Source: Actinokineospora baliensis
GTDB taxonomy: Bacteria > Actinomycetota > Actinomycetes > Mycobacteriales > Pseudonocardiaceae
DNA: 64,000 nt
Assembly: GCF_016907695.1 (NCBI RefSeq)
Contig: NZ_JAFBCK010000001.1
Span: forward strand, 4,948,001-5,012,000
Direction of reading: 5' to 3'
The notes under the pieces are model-generated. The model did not search any database and had not been told where the DNA came from. It was given only the letters and a program-made list of their open reading frames with translations. Below, piece by piece: positions 43,320-52,950 of this stretch. Every line of letters begins with the position of its first letter. The first letter of the stretch is position 1. The position numbers and the translations under genes were made by a program.

Positions 43320-43937
43320 GTGATCCCCTGGGCGTTCGTCCTGACCTGCGTCGTGGTGGCGGTGAGCCCCGGCCCCGCGCTGGCTGTCATGATCAACCAG
43401 TCGCTGCGCTGGGGCCGTCCGGCGGGGTTCGCCGCTGTGGCGGGCAACACCACCGGCCTGGTCTTCTGGGCCGCTGCCTCCGTTTTCGGCCTCACCGCGC
43501 TGATCCACGCCTCCGAAGTCGCCTTCGTCACCCTCAAGATCGTCGGCGCCGCCTACCTGTGCTGGGTCGGCGTCCAGGCCCTCCGCCGCTCCCGGCGCAC
43601 CCCCGACCTCCCGGTCCCCGTCGACACCGGACCGCCAGGCCTGCTCGCCTCGTACCGCACCGGCCTGGTGACCAACCTGACCAACCCGAAAGCGGGCGTC
43701 CTCTACCTCGCCCTGTTCCCGCAGTTCCTCATCCCCGGCGAGGACACCCTCACCCACACCGCAGTCCTCGCCGCCGCGCAGATGTCCATCAGCGCCACGT
43801 GGTACTCGCTGGTCGTCCTCGTGGTCGGCACTGTCCGCGAAGCCCTTTCCCGGCCCACCGTCCGCCGACGGATGGACCAGGTGATGGGCGTTGTCCTCAT
43901 TGGACTCGGCATCCGCCTGGCCACCGCGTCGACGTAG
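43320..43937 (+). CDS. LysE/RhtB family amino-acid exporter
   Basis: A 205-residue protein with six hydrophobic helices and the LysE/RhtB signature SPGPALAVMINQSLRWG near residue 16, plus TNLTNPKAGVLYLALFPQF near 118. The family exports lysine, threonine, homoserine lactones and related solutes. The start is GTG 43320, 38 bases behind the DUF4386-like gene. Its end is 3 bases from the convergent ligase gene. Confidence 0.88.
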   Translation: MIPWAFVLTCVVVAVSPGPALAVMINQSLRWGRPAGFAAVAGNTTGLVFWAAASVFGLTALIHASEVAFVTLKIVGAAYLCWVGVQALRRSRRTPDLPVPVDTGPPGLLASYRTGLVTNLTNPKAGVLYLALFPQFLIPGEDTLTHTAVLAAAQMSISATWYSLVVLVVGTVREALSRPTVRRRMDQVMGVVLIGLGIRLATAST

Positions 43938-43940
43938 CGG

Positions 43941-45935
43941 TCACACGATGTTGGCCGCGATGAGCTGCTGCCAGATCTCGGCCTGGTCGACGACCTCGAC
44001 GCCGTGCTTCTCGGCCTTGGTCAGCTTCGCGGCGCCCACCTCCGCGCCGGTGATGAGCATGTCGGTGTTGGCCGACACCGACGACGCCGTGGTGGCGCCC
44101 GCCTTCTCGCAGAGGCGCTGGAAGGTGGGGCGGGGGACCTTCTCGCCGGTGCGGGGGTCGTTGATGGTCCCGGTGACGACCACGGTCTTGCCCGCCAGCG
44201 GCGCGTCGGAGGCGACCTGCGGGGGCAGGTCCTCGTCGCGGACGTCCAGGGAGACGCCGTGCTCGCGGAGGCGGTCGATCTCGGAGCGCAGGCGACCCAG
44301 GTGTTCGTTCAAGGACGCGGCGACCTTGGGGCCGATGTCCTCCACGGCGACCAGGCGCTCTTCGTCCGCGTCTGCCACTTCCTCCAGCGAGGTGAACCCG
44401 GCGCGGCACAGGCGGGTGGCGGTGCCCTCGGAGGCCATCGGGATCGCCAGGCCGATCAGCGCCCGGCGCAGCCCGACCGCGCGGCTGGTGGCGATGGAGT
44501 CGATCATGCGGGTGGCCGACACCTCGCCGACCCGGTCGAACTCCAGCAGTTGGTCCCTGGTCAGGGTGTAGAAGTCCGACGGGCTCTCCAGCAGCCCCGC
44601 CTCGGCCAGCCGCTCGATCCACACCGGACCGATGGCCTCGATGTCGGCCGCCGCCCGCGACGCCCAGTGCACCAGCCTGCGCACCGTCTGCGCGGGGCAG
44701 GCCAGGTTGACGCAGAACAGCTCGCGGCTGTTGCCCTGCTCCACCACCGCCTGACCGCACGACGGGCACGTCACCGGCGGCACGATGTCGCGCTCGGCGC
44801 CGGTGCGCGCGGACTCGTCGAGCACCCCCGCCACGAACGGGATCACGTCCCCCGCGCGGCGCACCAGCACCGTGTCGCCGATCTTGATGCCGCGGGCCCG
44901 GATCACCTCCTGGTTCGCCAGGGTCGCGCGGGTGACCGTGCCGCCGCCGACGAACACCGGCTCCAGGTGCGCGACCGGGGCGATCTTGCCGGTCTTGCCC
45001 ACATCCCACACCACGTCCGACAGCACCGTGGTGCGCTCCTCGGCCGCGAACTTGTACGCCAGCGCCCCGCGCGGGGAACTCGACCTGGTCCCGGCGGCCG
45101 CGTAGGCGACCCGGTCGGCCAGCCGCAGCACAGCGCCGTCGAGGTCGTAGTCGAGCTGGTCGCGACCCTGCTCGATGGCGGCGATCACCCCGCTCGCGGC
45201 CTCGGCGTCCTGGCAGTGCCGCATGTCGGCCACGCTGAACCCGAGCGTGCTCAGCCCCTGCTCCAGGTCGGCGGCGGCGCTGTCGGGCGCGGAGGTGTCG
45301 AGGTCGAAGGCGAAGAAGAACAGCTCACGCCCCGCGACCGTCGCCGGGTCCTTGGCCCGCAACGTCCCGGCCGCGGCGTTGCGCGGGTTGATCAGCGGCT
45401 TGTCCTGGTGAGCGGCGTTGTACGCGGTGAACGTCGAGCGCAGCATCACGGCCTCACCGCGAACCTCAACCCGCCCCGGTGCCCCGATCCGCTCTGGCAC
45501 CCCGTCCGCCAACGCCCGCACCAACGGTGTCACATCGTCCCCGGTCGTCCCGTCACCCCGCGTGACCGCCCGGGCCAGGCGCCCGTCCTCGTACACCAGC
45601 GCCAACGACAACCCGTCCAGCTTCGGCATCACGACGACCGACTGGCCGGGGAACCTCGCGAAGAACGCCGCCACCTGCTCGGCCGTCGTCGCCTTCTCCA
45701 ACGACAACATCGGCCGCGAATGCCGCACCGGCGCGTGCAGGACGGTCGGAGCGCCCACCTGCTCCAACGGGTTCGGATCCGGTGCCAAGTCCGGGTTGGC
45801 CGCGATGAGCTCCCGCAGCTCGTCCTCGACGGCGTCGTACTCGGCGTCGGCCACCAGGGGCGACCCCCGGTAGTAGGCGTCCCGCAACACGACGACCTGA
45901 TCGGCGAGCTCTCGGATCCGTTCCTCCACGTTCAC
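43941..45935 (-). CDS. ligA: NAD-dependent DNA ligase
   Basis: A 664-residue NAD+-dependent ligase that seals nicks in duplex DNA. Visible parts are the Ia domain (AYYRGSPLVADAEYDAVEDE), the adenylated K105 in PKLDG, the OB domain, a four-Cys zinc finger (CPSCGQ, then CVNLACP), HhH repeats and a BRCT domain starting at about residue 585. GTG 45935 gives a typical N-terminus. It is somewhat shorter than the usual actinomycete LigA of over 700 residues, so it may be a second copy; the window cannot decide. Confidence 0.88.
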   Translation of the reverse strand: MNVEERIRELADQVVVLRDAYYRGSPLVADAEYDAVEDELRELIAANPDLAPDPNPLEQVGAPTVLHAPVRHSRPMLSLEKATTAEQVAAFFARFPGQSVVVMPKLDGLSLALVYEDGRLARAVTRGDGTTGDDVTPLVRALADGVPERIGAPGRVEVRGEAVMLRSTFTAYNAAHQDKPLINPRNAAAGTLRAKDPATVAGRELFFFAFDLDTSAPDSAAADLEQGLSTLGFSVADMRHCQDAEAASGVIAAIEQGRDQLDYDLDGAVLRLADRVAYAAAGTRSSSPRGALAYKFAAEERTTVLSDVVWDVGKTGKIAPVAHLEPVFVGGGTVTRATLANQEVIRARGIKIGDTVLVRRAGDVIPFVAGVLDESARTGAERDIVPPVTCPSCGQAVVEQGNSRELFCVNLACPAQTVRRLVHWASRAAADIEAIGPVWIERLAEAGLLESPSDFYTLTRDQLLEFDRVGEVSATRMIDSIATSRAVGLRRALIGLAIPMASEGTATRLCRAGFTSLEEVADADEERLVAVEDIGPKVAASLNEHLGRLRSEIDRLREHGVSLDVRDEDLPPQVASDAPLAGKTVVVTGTINDPRTGEKVPRPTFQRLCEKAGATTASSVSANTDMLITGAEVGAAKLTKAEKHGVEVVDQAEIWQQLIAANIV

Positions 45936-46672
45936 AACACGGACGCTACCGGTCACCACTGACACATCGACCGCGACGCGCACCACCCGGCCAGGTGCCC
46001 CCGCCGACGCGGCCGCCCACCCCGCACCTCTCCACCGACCATGATCAACTCGCCCTCAGGGGGCCCGCCCACCCGGGGTTCGGGGTCCCACGTTTGAGAA
46101 TATCCGGGGGAGCGGCTTGTCAAGGGGGAGTTGGAAGGGCTGTGGATGGCGGGGGAGGTTGTGGACAGGCCTCGGCCGTGGAGCCCGTGACCGGCGAGGG
46201 CGTGTGAGAGCCCGGCCGCGCTCCGAGGTGTGGACGCGGCGCGCCCTGCGAGCGGTGCCGGGCATCTGCGGGTGATGGCCGTGGCGGGCATGTCGACACC
46301 TGCGGCGGGATGTTGCTGTGTGTGACGCGGCTGGCTGGGGCGGCGGCGAGCGGCGGTGCCGGGCGCCTGGCCAGGTGCCCGGGAGGCGGCCTCGGCGATG
46401 GCGTCCGGGGAGCTCGGCGGGGTCGCCCGGTTGCCCCTCGGAGTTGTGGGACATGGCGAGTCCGCGATTGGCGGTGGACAGCAGTCGTCAGCATGCCCGG
46501 AGGGTGGCCTCGGCGAAGGTGCGAGAGCGCTGGCTGTCCTCGGTGTCGTGGACGGGCCTCGTCGGCGGCGGGCTAGATCCGCGCACGAGCCGGGCGCATT
46601 GGCGGCTACCCAAGCGCCAGCACGCCGGGAACGCCGTTGGCCAGCTGGTCGGCACTCCGGGGAGGGACATGG
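45936..46672. other. Long intergenic stretch without a supported gene
   Basis: About 740 bases between the DNA ligase start and the protease terminator. Open frames exist on both strands, but all have unconvincing Arg/Pro/Gly-rich translations and no family motif. The sequence holds the AT-richer block GAGAATATCC near 46097 and a repeated GGCCTCGGCGA element (46391 and 46505 regions). I see no RNA gene. It may contain the ligase promoter and decayed sequence. Confidence 0.5.
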
Positions 46673-46715
46673 CCGTGGGGCCCGTGTCCGGCGAAGGCGG
46701 ACACGGGCCCCACGG
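46673..46715 (-). terminator. Strong hairpin terminator of the protease genes
   Basis: Perfect inverted repeat with 18-base arms (46673-46690 and 46698-46715) and a 7-base loop, 48 bases behind the stop codon of the trypsin-like gene on the minus strand. No U-tract. It should end the transcript of the secreted proteases. Confidence 0.8.
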
Positions 46716-46763
46716 GTCTTGCGGTGGGCAGCGGCCCCATCCTCGTGGGCCGCCGATCCGGTG

Positions 46764-48239
46764 TTACCGGACCGTCAGGGTGTACTCGGCAGTGCCGGTC
46801 TTGCCGGTGCTGTCCGTCGCGGTGATGGTCACCTTGTGGGTGCCGCGGGTGTAGGGGCCCGCCACCGTCATCCGGGAGGTGCCGTTGGGGTTGGTGATGG
46901 TGGGCGGGGAGAACATCGGGCCGGACAGGCCACCGGTGCCGGTGAGCTTGACCGCGCCCGTGGCGCCGGTGACGGAGACCGTGGCGTTGGCGTAGCCGCC
47001 GGGGCCGACGGTGGCGGCGTTGGGGGAGACGGTCACCTTCAGGCTGCCGGTGGGCGGCTGGCCGCCGTCGCCGACGGTGAGGGTGTACTCGGCGGACTTG
47101 GAGCCCGAGGTGCCCTTGGCGGTGACGGTGACCTTGTAGGTGCCCGACGGGGTGCTGGCCGCGGTCTGCAGGGTCAGCTTGGCCACGTCCCCGGAGTTGA
47201 CCGAGGTGGGCTGGAAGGTCGCCGTCGCGCCGGCGGGCATGCCGGAAGCGGTCAGCTCCAGCTTCTCCGCGCCCTGGTCACCGGCCTTGGTGGTGACGCT
47301 GGTGGAGACGTACTTGCCCGCGTCGACCTTGCCGGTCGTCGGGGACAGGGCCACCGAGAAGGTGCCGTTGCCGGGCGGGGTGGTGCCGCCGATCTCGCTC
47401 TTGGCCCAGTCGCCCATGGCGTTGGTGAGGCGGCCGAAGATGCTGTAGCGGTCGCACTTGCTCGAGCCCCACGAGGACACGCCGATGATCACGCCGTCGA
47501 CGATGAGCGGGCCGCCGCTGTCGCCGGAGCAGTTGGCGGTGCGGCCGTCGTTGTAGCCCGAGCACACCATCAGGTCGCCGTTGACCTTGATGTCGAACAC
47601 GTTGCAGCTACCCGGGTCGACCACCGGCAGCGTGGTCTTGCGCAGCTCACCGGAGCCGCCGCTGGAGGAGGTCTTGCCGTAGCCGAGCGACAGCGCCGAC
47701 TTGCCGGGGGCGCTCAGCGCGACGTCGCCCGAGCCGGCGACCTTGGCCCACTGGGACTCCGGCACCGGCAGGTCGTCCTCGGTGGTGACCACCGCGACGT
47801 CGTAACCGGTGCGCCACCCGCCGTTGCCGGTGTAGTTCGGGTGGGTCTTGAACGAGGCCAGCTTGGTGCGGAAGGTCTCGTCGCCGGGGGTGTTCAGGTC
47901 GTCGTCACCGTAGATGTAGCTCTTGTCACCGACGGCGTCGATCATGCAGTGCGCGGCCGTGATGATCTTGCGCTTGCCGACCACGGACGCGGTGCAGGAC
48001 TGGCCCTGCGGGCCGCCGCCGCCCACGCGCATGCCCGCGATGATGAACGGGTGCTCGGCCACGGTGGTCTTGGTGCCGTTGACGATCTGGGCGCTCGCGT
48101 CCGGCCCGCGCAGGTCCGCGGTCGGGTTCGCGGCGATGCTGATCTTCTCCTGCTGGGCGGCGCCCGCGCTGGTGGTGATCGCCACCGTCACCGCGGCCAA
48201 GGCCAGGGTCACCGCTGCGGCGAGTTGTCGCTTCTTCAT
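46764..48239 (-). CDS. Secreted trypsin-like serine protease with Ig-like C-terminal domains
   Basis: A 491-residue secreted S1 protease. A Sec signal peptide (MKKRQLAAAVTLALAAVTVA) is followed by a short propeptide. The mature domain begins at IVNG (52-55), with the triad H97 (TAAHC), D147 (YDVAVV) and S241 (GDSGGP). Two beta-rich, Ig-like repeats follow (about residues 300-395 and 400-491), each ending in a similar YTLTV. ATG 48239 has AAGGAGA upstream. It lies behind a subtilisin gene on the same strand; both are probably extracellular scavenging enzymes. Confidence 0.9.
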   Translation of the reverse strand: MKKRQLAAAVTLALAAVTVAITTSAGAAQQEKISIAANPTADLRGPDASAQIVNGTKTTVAEHPFIIAGMRVGGGGPQGQSCTASVVGKRKIITAAHCMIDAVGDKSYIYGDDDLNTPGDETFRTKLASFKTHPNYTGNGGWRTGYDVAVVTTEDDLPVPESQWAKVAGSGDVALSAPGKSALSLGYGKTSSSGGSGELRKTTLPVVDPGSCNVFDIKVNGDLMVCSGYNDGRTANCSGDSGGPLIVDGVIIGVSSWGSSKCDRYSIFGRLTNAMGDWAKSEIGGTTPPGNGTFSVALSPTTGKVDAGKYVSTSVTTKAGDQGAEKLELTASGMPAGATATFQPTSVNSGDVAKLTLQTAASTPSGTYKVTVTAKGTSGSKSAEYTLTVGDGGQPPTGSLKVTVSPNAATVGPGGYANATVSVTGATGAVKLTGTGGLSGPMFSPPTITNPNGTSRMTVAGPYTRGTHKVTITATDSTGKTGTAEYTLTVR

Positions 48240-48295
48240 CGTTCTCCTTGCGTGACAGGGTTCTGGACAGTCCACATCGGACTGGTCATCCGGGA

Positions 48296-49849
48296 CTAGA
48301 AGGTGATGGACCAGCCGGTGAGGGTGCCGGTGTCGAACTTGTAGACGTCGCGCACCGAGAGCTTCCAGGTGCCGTTGGCGTCCTCGCTGGCGGCGTTGAC
48401 GGTGAAGCTCTTGTGCACACCGGACTCGCCCACGTCGCCGGACTTCTTCAGCGGGTAGGCGGTGCCGCTCGGGCCGACCAGGTCGATGGCGAGGTCACCG
48501 GTGTAGGTGTGGTCGATGTCGACCTTCACCTGCAGGGTGGCCGAGGCCTTGCCGGGGCAGCCGCTCTGGGTCACCGAGGTGCCGACGGCGGTGCCGGCGT
48601 CCGGGATGGCCACGTCCTCGTCGTTGGACTTGACCCCGCACTGCGACGGCGGGGTGCCGCCGCCGATGTCACCCACGTAGAGCAGCTTGTTGGGCGAACC
48701 GGTGCCCGCGTTGCTGATCAGGTCCGGGGTGGCGCTGCGGACCAGGGCGTCGCTGACCTGGGCCGGGGTGGCGCTGGGGTTGGCCGACAGGTACAGCGCC
48801 GCGGCGCCCGCGACGTGCGGGGAGGCCATGGAGGTGCCGCTGGAGTTGCGGTACTGCCCGGTGTGGTCGCTGGAGTAGATGTTGCCGCCGGGGGCGAACA
48901 GGTCGATGCACTTGCCGTAGTTGCCGCCGCGGGTCTTGTCCTTGTTGAACCAGCCGACGGTGATCACCTCGGGGACGCGCGCCGGGCTGACCCCGCAGGC
49001 GTCGGTGCCCGCGTTGCCCGCCGAGACCGCGACCACGATGCCCTTGGCCACCATGGCCTTGGCCTGCTCGTCGCCGACGCCCACGGTGTCCATGCCCAGG
49101 CTCAGGTTGACCACCGCGGGCTTCACCGCGTTCTTGGCCACCCACTCCATGGCGCTGACGGTGGCCGAGTCCGGGCCGGAACCCTTGCAGTCCAACGAGC
49201 GGACGGCGACGATCTTGGCCTTCTTCGCCACACCGACGGTCTTGCCCGCGATCGTGCCCGACACGTGCGTGCCGTGGAAGTAGCAGTCCGCGGCGTCGGT
49301 GTCGTTGTCGAGGAAGTCGTAGCCGTAGCTGGCCCGGCCCTCGAACTCGGTGTGCTGGGCGTTGACCCCGGAGTCGATGACGTAGGCGGTGACGCCCGCG
49401 CCCTCGTTGGGGTAGGTGTACTTCTTGTCCAGGGTGGTGGTCCGCTGGTCGATCTGGTCCAGACCCCACGACGGCGGGTTCGGCTGGTCGGCCGTGGCCG
49501 TGGTGGTGCCGTCCTGGTACACGGTCTTGACCGACGGGTCGGCCGCCAGGCGCCGCGCCTGCTGCTCGGAGAGGCCGCGCGCCGAGAAGCCGTTGAGCGT
49601 CACCGAGTACGTGTCGGTGACCGCACCGCCGTACCGCTGGGTCAGCGCCGTCGCCTGGCCCGCCGCGGCGGCCTGTGCACCGGACTTGAGCACGACGATG
49701 TACTGCCCGGGGTAAGGCTTCGACGCCGGGACGACGGCCGCTTCCGCCTGCTGCGCCACGGCGACGCCCGCGGTGGCCGCGGTGACCGCCACCGCGGCGA
49801 CAGCGGCGGCGAACAGACTTGATGTCCAACGCGTTCTGCGCTCGTGCAT
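48296..49849 (-). CDS. Secreted subtilisin-like protease with P-domain
   Basis: A 517-residue S8 protease. It has a signal peptide (residues 1-32), an I9-type inhibitor propeptide (GQYIVVLKSG, 48-57, to about 120), and a catalytic domain with D159 (VIDSG), H192 (FHGTHV) and S340 (GTSMASPHVAG). The C-terminal 120 residues form a proprotein-convertase P-domain (HTYTGDLAIDLVGPSG). ATG 49849 has GGAGGA directly upstream. It is divergent from a LAL-type LuxR regulator and 56 bases ahead of the trypsin-like gene. Confidence 0.92.
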   Translation of the reverse strand: MHERRTRWTSSLFAAAVAAVAVTAATAGVAVAQQAEAAVVPASKPYPGQYIVVLKSGAQAAAAGQATALTQRYGGAVTDTYSVTLNGFSARGLSEQQARRLAADPSVKTVYQDGTTTATADQPNPPSWGLDQIDQRTTTLDKKYTYPNEGAGVTAYVIDSGVNAQHTEFEGRASYGYDFLDNDTDAADCYFHGTHVSGTIAGKTVGVAKKAKIVAVRSLDCKGSGPDSATVSAMEWVAKNAVKPAVVNLSLGMDTVGVGDEQAKAMVAKGIVVAVSAGNAGTDACGVSPARVPEVITVGWFNKDKTRGGNYGKCIDLFAPGGNIYSSDHTGQYRNSSGTSMASPHVAGAAALYLSANPSATPAQVSDALVRSATPDLISNAGTGSPNKLLYVGDIGGGTPPSQCGVKSNDEDVAIPDAGTAVGTSVTQSGCPGKASATLQVKVDIDHTYTGDLAIDLVGPSGTAYPLKKSGDVGESGVHKSFTVNAASEDANGTWKLSVRDVYKFDTGTLTGWSITF

Positions 49850-50062
49850 TGATTCCTCCAACGTGCGGCCGCCCGCAGGGTGTTGGGCGTCTGGCCGCTC
49901 GCCGATCACCCTTCGGTTTCCGGGTGGGGGGAACAAGCGTGGTGGGAACCCGTATGGGTACGGGATCGTGCGCGGTGGCCGGTCGCGGGGTTCCGGTGCC
50001 GCCCCCGGCCGACCTATCCTGGGCGTCCGGGGCCGGAAGTTGATCATCAGGCGGGAGTGGGC

Positions 50063-52870
50063 ATGGCTGCTGTGTGCGCGAACCCGCTGGTCGTGCGGTC
50101 CGGCTCGCTGCCGATGGTCGGCCGGGACGCGGAGCTGGCCGCCCTGCTCGGGGCCGTGCGGCACGCGCCGTCGGCGGTGTTCGTGGAGGGTCAGGCCGGG
50201 GTGGGCAAGACGCGGCTGGTGGTCGAGTTCGCCGCCGTCGCCCGCGCCGGGGGAGCCCGCGTGGTGCGGGCCTCGTGCCAGCAGCTGCCGGAGCCGTTCC
50301 CGTTCGGGGTGCTGCTGGACTGCCTGAGCCAGTGCGGTGACCTGCTGCGCGACCCGGGGCCGGTGACCGGCGCCCTGCGCGACCACCTTCCCGAACTCGC
50401 CGACCGCCTACCGCCCGCGCCGCGCCCGCTCGGCGATCCCGAAGCCGAGCGGCACCGGATCTTCCGCGCCGTGCGCGACCTGCTGTGCTGCCTGGGACCG
50501 GTGGTGCTGGTGTTGGAGGACCTGCACTGGGCGGACGAGGAAACCCGCCAGGTGCTGCGGTTCGTGCTGGGCAACCCGCCACCTGGACTGTCCGTTTTGG
50601 TCACTTACCGTCGCGAAGACCTTGCGGTGGGTGCGCCACTGGGGCGTGCTTTCCGCGTACCGCACGGGGTCACCGGGGTCAGCTTGGTGTTGAGCCCCTT
50701 CGAGGTCGCCCAGGTCCGGTCCATGGTGGACGCCCTGGTCGGGGGAAGGGTGACGTCGGAGGCGTTCGCCGAGGCCGTGGTGCGGGAGACGGCCGGGATC
50801 CCGTTCGTGGTGGAGGAGACGGTGCGGGCGCTGCCCGACCCGGCGCGGGACGTGCGCGCGGGGGCGGACGACGCGCGGCGGGTGCTCGACGGGCTCGAGC
50901 CACCGGTGCTGGTGGCGGACGCGATCAGGGAACGGGTGGAGACCCTGTCCGACGGCGCCCGGGCCCTCGCCGAGGCCGCTTCGGTGCTCGGCGTGCCGGA
51001 GACGGTGGAGGTGCTGGGGGCTGTGGCGGGCAAGGCCGAGGTCGAGCACCTGACCGCCCTGGTCGCGGCGGCGGTACTGGTCGAGGTGGAGCCGAACAGG
51101 TACGGTTTCCGGCACCGCATCGCCGGGCGGGCGGTGTGCGCCGCGCTGCCGGGTCCCCGGCGGCGGGAGCTGCACGAGCGGGCCGTCGCCGTGTTGTCCA
51201 CTGTGGATCAACGGCCGCTGGTCCGGTTGGCCGGGCACGCCAGGGCGGCGGACGCGACCGACCTGTGGCTGCGCTACGCCGAGTTGGCCGCCGAGGCCGC
51301 GGAGGAGGCCAAGGACTCGGCTACGGCCGTAGACCTGCTGTCGGAGGTGCTGACGGAACCCGGGATCGGTGCCGGGGACGCGAACCGGCTGGCCGCGAAG
51401 CTGTGCGGCTACGCCCTTGCGGGCCTGCCGGGCGGGGCGGTGACCGCGCGGGTCGAGGGGCTGTTGGCCGACCCCAGGCTGACCCCGGACGTTCGCGGGG
51501 AGGTGCACCTGTGGTTCGGGTTGTTGCTCCAGCGCGAGAGCGGCGAGCTCGACCGGGGCGCCGAAGAGATCGCGCACGCCATCGACCTGCTCGGCGACCA
51601 GCCGGAACGCACTGTGCGCGGATTGGCCGCCATGGCCGGACCCTACCTGGGTACCGCTTCGATCGCGGAGGACCGGGCTTCGCTCGGCCGGGCGGAAGGG
51701 ATCGCCGAGACCCTGCCGACCCTGGCCCAGCGCACCGCACTGCTGGCCACGACCCTCGGCGGTCGGCTGATTGTGGGCGACCCGAGCACCTGGGAGCGCA
51801 TCGACCAACTGCCGTCCCCGGTGGACGTGCGCGACCCGGAGGAGGTCCACCACCTGGCGCGCGCGTACTGCAACGTGGCGGACGCGTGCTCGTGGATCGG
51901 GCACTACTCGCGAGCGCGCAAGTACCTGCGTACCGGCATCGCCCTCGCCGAGCGCGCGGCGTCGTCCTACGTCATCGCCACCGCCGAGGCCACCGCGGTG
52001 CGGCTCGACTGGCTCAGCGGGCGGTGGTCAGGGCTCGAACAGCGGATCGACCGGCTGGTGGGGGCCTACGCGAACCTGCTGCTCACCCACGACCTGAACC
52101 TCACGCGCGGTTGGCTGGCGGCTGCGCGCGGTGACTGGACGAGGGCCGAGGCGGCGTTCCAGGCAGCGTCCGGGTCGTACCCGGTGGGGATCTCCGCGGC
52201 GGGCGGGATGGCGGGCATGCTGCTGAGCCGTGGTGAGACGGCGTCCGCGCTCGACCACGTCGAAGACGGCATCGAGGTACTGCGCCGCAAGGGCGCCTGG
52301 GTGTGGTCCGGCGACATCCTGCCCCAGGCCGTCGACTGCTACCTCGCCTCCGGCCGCGTCGACGCGGCTCGCTCACTGATCGCCGAAACGGCCGCAGGCC
52401 TGGAAGGCGTGGACGCACCGCTGGCCTTCGCCGCCCTGACCGCAAGCCGCACAACCCTCGCCGCCGCCACCGACGACGCCCCCTCCTACCGCGAGGCCAT
52501 CGACCTCTACCGCGCCCTCGACCTGCCCTACCGCGTAACCCAACTGACCGAACAGGCCGCAGGGGACGACCCCGCGGTCCTCGAGTCCCTAGCCACCACC
52601 TACGACGACCTAGGCGCCACCGTCGACGCCGCCCGCTGCCGCCACCGCATCCGCGCCCAAGGCATCACCACCCCCTCCCGCCGGGGGCGCCGAGGCTACG
52701 GAACCGAACTGTCCCCCCGAGAACAAGACGTAGCCCGCCTCCTCGCGGGCGGCCACACCAACCGGGAAATAGCCCAAGCCCTCTTCCTCTCCCGCCGCAC
52801 GGTGGAGGAATACGTGGTCAAGGTCCGCCGCAAACTCAACGCCCCCTCCCGCAACGACGTTCACCTCTGA
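50063..52870 (+). CDS. LuxR family LAL-type (MalT-like) regulator
   Basis: A 935-residue ATP-dependent activator. Walker A GQAGVGKT is at 43-50 and a Walker-B-like segment LVLEDLHWADEE near 155. A long helical TPR-like middle follows, then a C-terminal LuxR HTH (LSPREQDVARLLAGGHTNRE). ATG 50063 has GGGAG upstream, and the domain starts directly after it. It is divergent from the subtilisin gene, a possible target. It lies 80 bases ahead of vanH but is not a known part of van systems. Confidence 0.88.
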   Translation: MAAVCANPLVVRSGSLPMVGRDAELAALLGAVRHAPSAVFVEGQAGVGKTRLVVEFAAVARAGGARVVRASCQQLPEPFPFGVLLDCLSQCGDLLRDPGPVTGALRDHLPELADRLPPAPRPLGDPEAERHRIFRAVRDLLCCLGPVVLVLEDLHWADEETRQVLRFVLGNPPPGLSVLVTYRREDLAVGAPLGRAFRVPHGVTGVSLVLSPFEVAQVRSMVDALVGGRVTSEAFAEAVVRETAGIPFVVEETVRALPDPARDVRAGADDARRVLDGLEPPVLVADAIRERVETLSDGARALAEAASVLGVPETVEVLGAVAGKAEVEHLTALVAAAVLVEVEPNRYGFRHRIAGRAVCAALPGPRRRELHERAVAVLSTVDQRPLVRLAGHARAADATDLWLRYAELAAEAAEEAKDSATAVDLLSEVLTEPGIGAGDANRLAAKLCGYALAGLPGGAVTARVEGLLADPRLTPDVRGEVHLWFGLLLQRESGELDRGAEEIAHAIDLLGDQPERTVRGLAAMAGPYLGTASIAEDRASLGRAEGIAETLPTLAQRTALLATTLGGRLIVGDPSTWERIDQLPSPVDVRDPEEVHHLARAYCNVADACSWIGHYSRARKYLRTGIALAERAASSYVIATAEATAVRLDWLSGRWSGLEQRIDRLVGAYANLLLTHDLNLTRGWLAAARGDWTRAEAAFQAASGSYPVGISAAGGMAGMLLSRGETASALDHVEDGIEVLRRKGAWVWSGDILPQAVDCYLASGRVDAARSLIAETAAGLEGVDAPLAFAALTASRTTLAAATDDAPSYREAIDLYRALDLPYRVTQLTEQAAGDDPAVLESLATTYDDLGATVDAARCRHRIRAQGITTPSRRGRRGYGTELSPREQDVARLLAGGHTNREIAQALFLSRRTVEEYVVKVRRKLNAPSRNDVHL

Positions 52871-52950
52871 ACTACCGCTGGGTAGGTTGTTGTTCGCGTA
52901 TTGAAATCCGCGTACGGGACGGCAACACCGGGTTGGTTTGACTGCGGGGC

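Noticed and set aside
46056..46672. Open frames between DNA ligase and the protease terminator
   Set aside because: Low-complexity translations on all frames, no ribosome sites that stand out and no family pattern.
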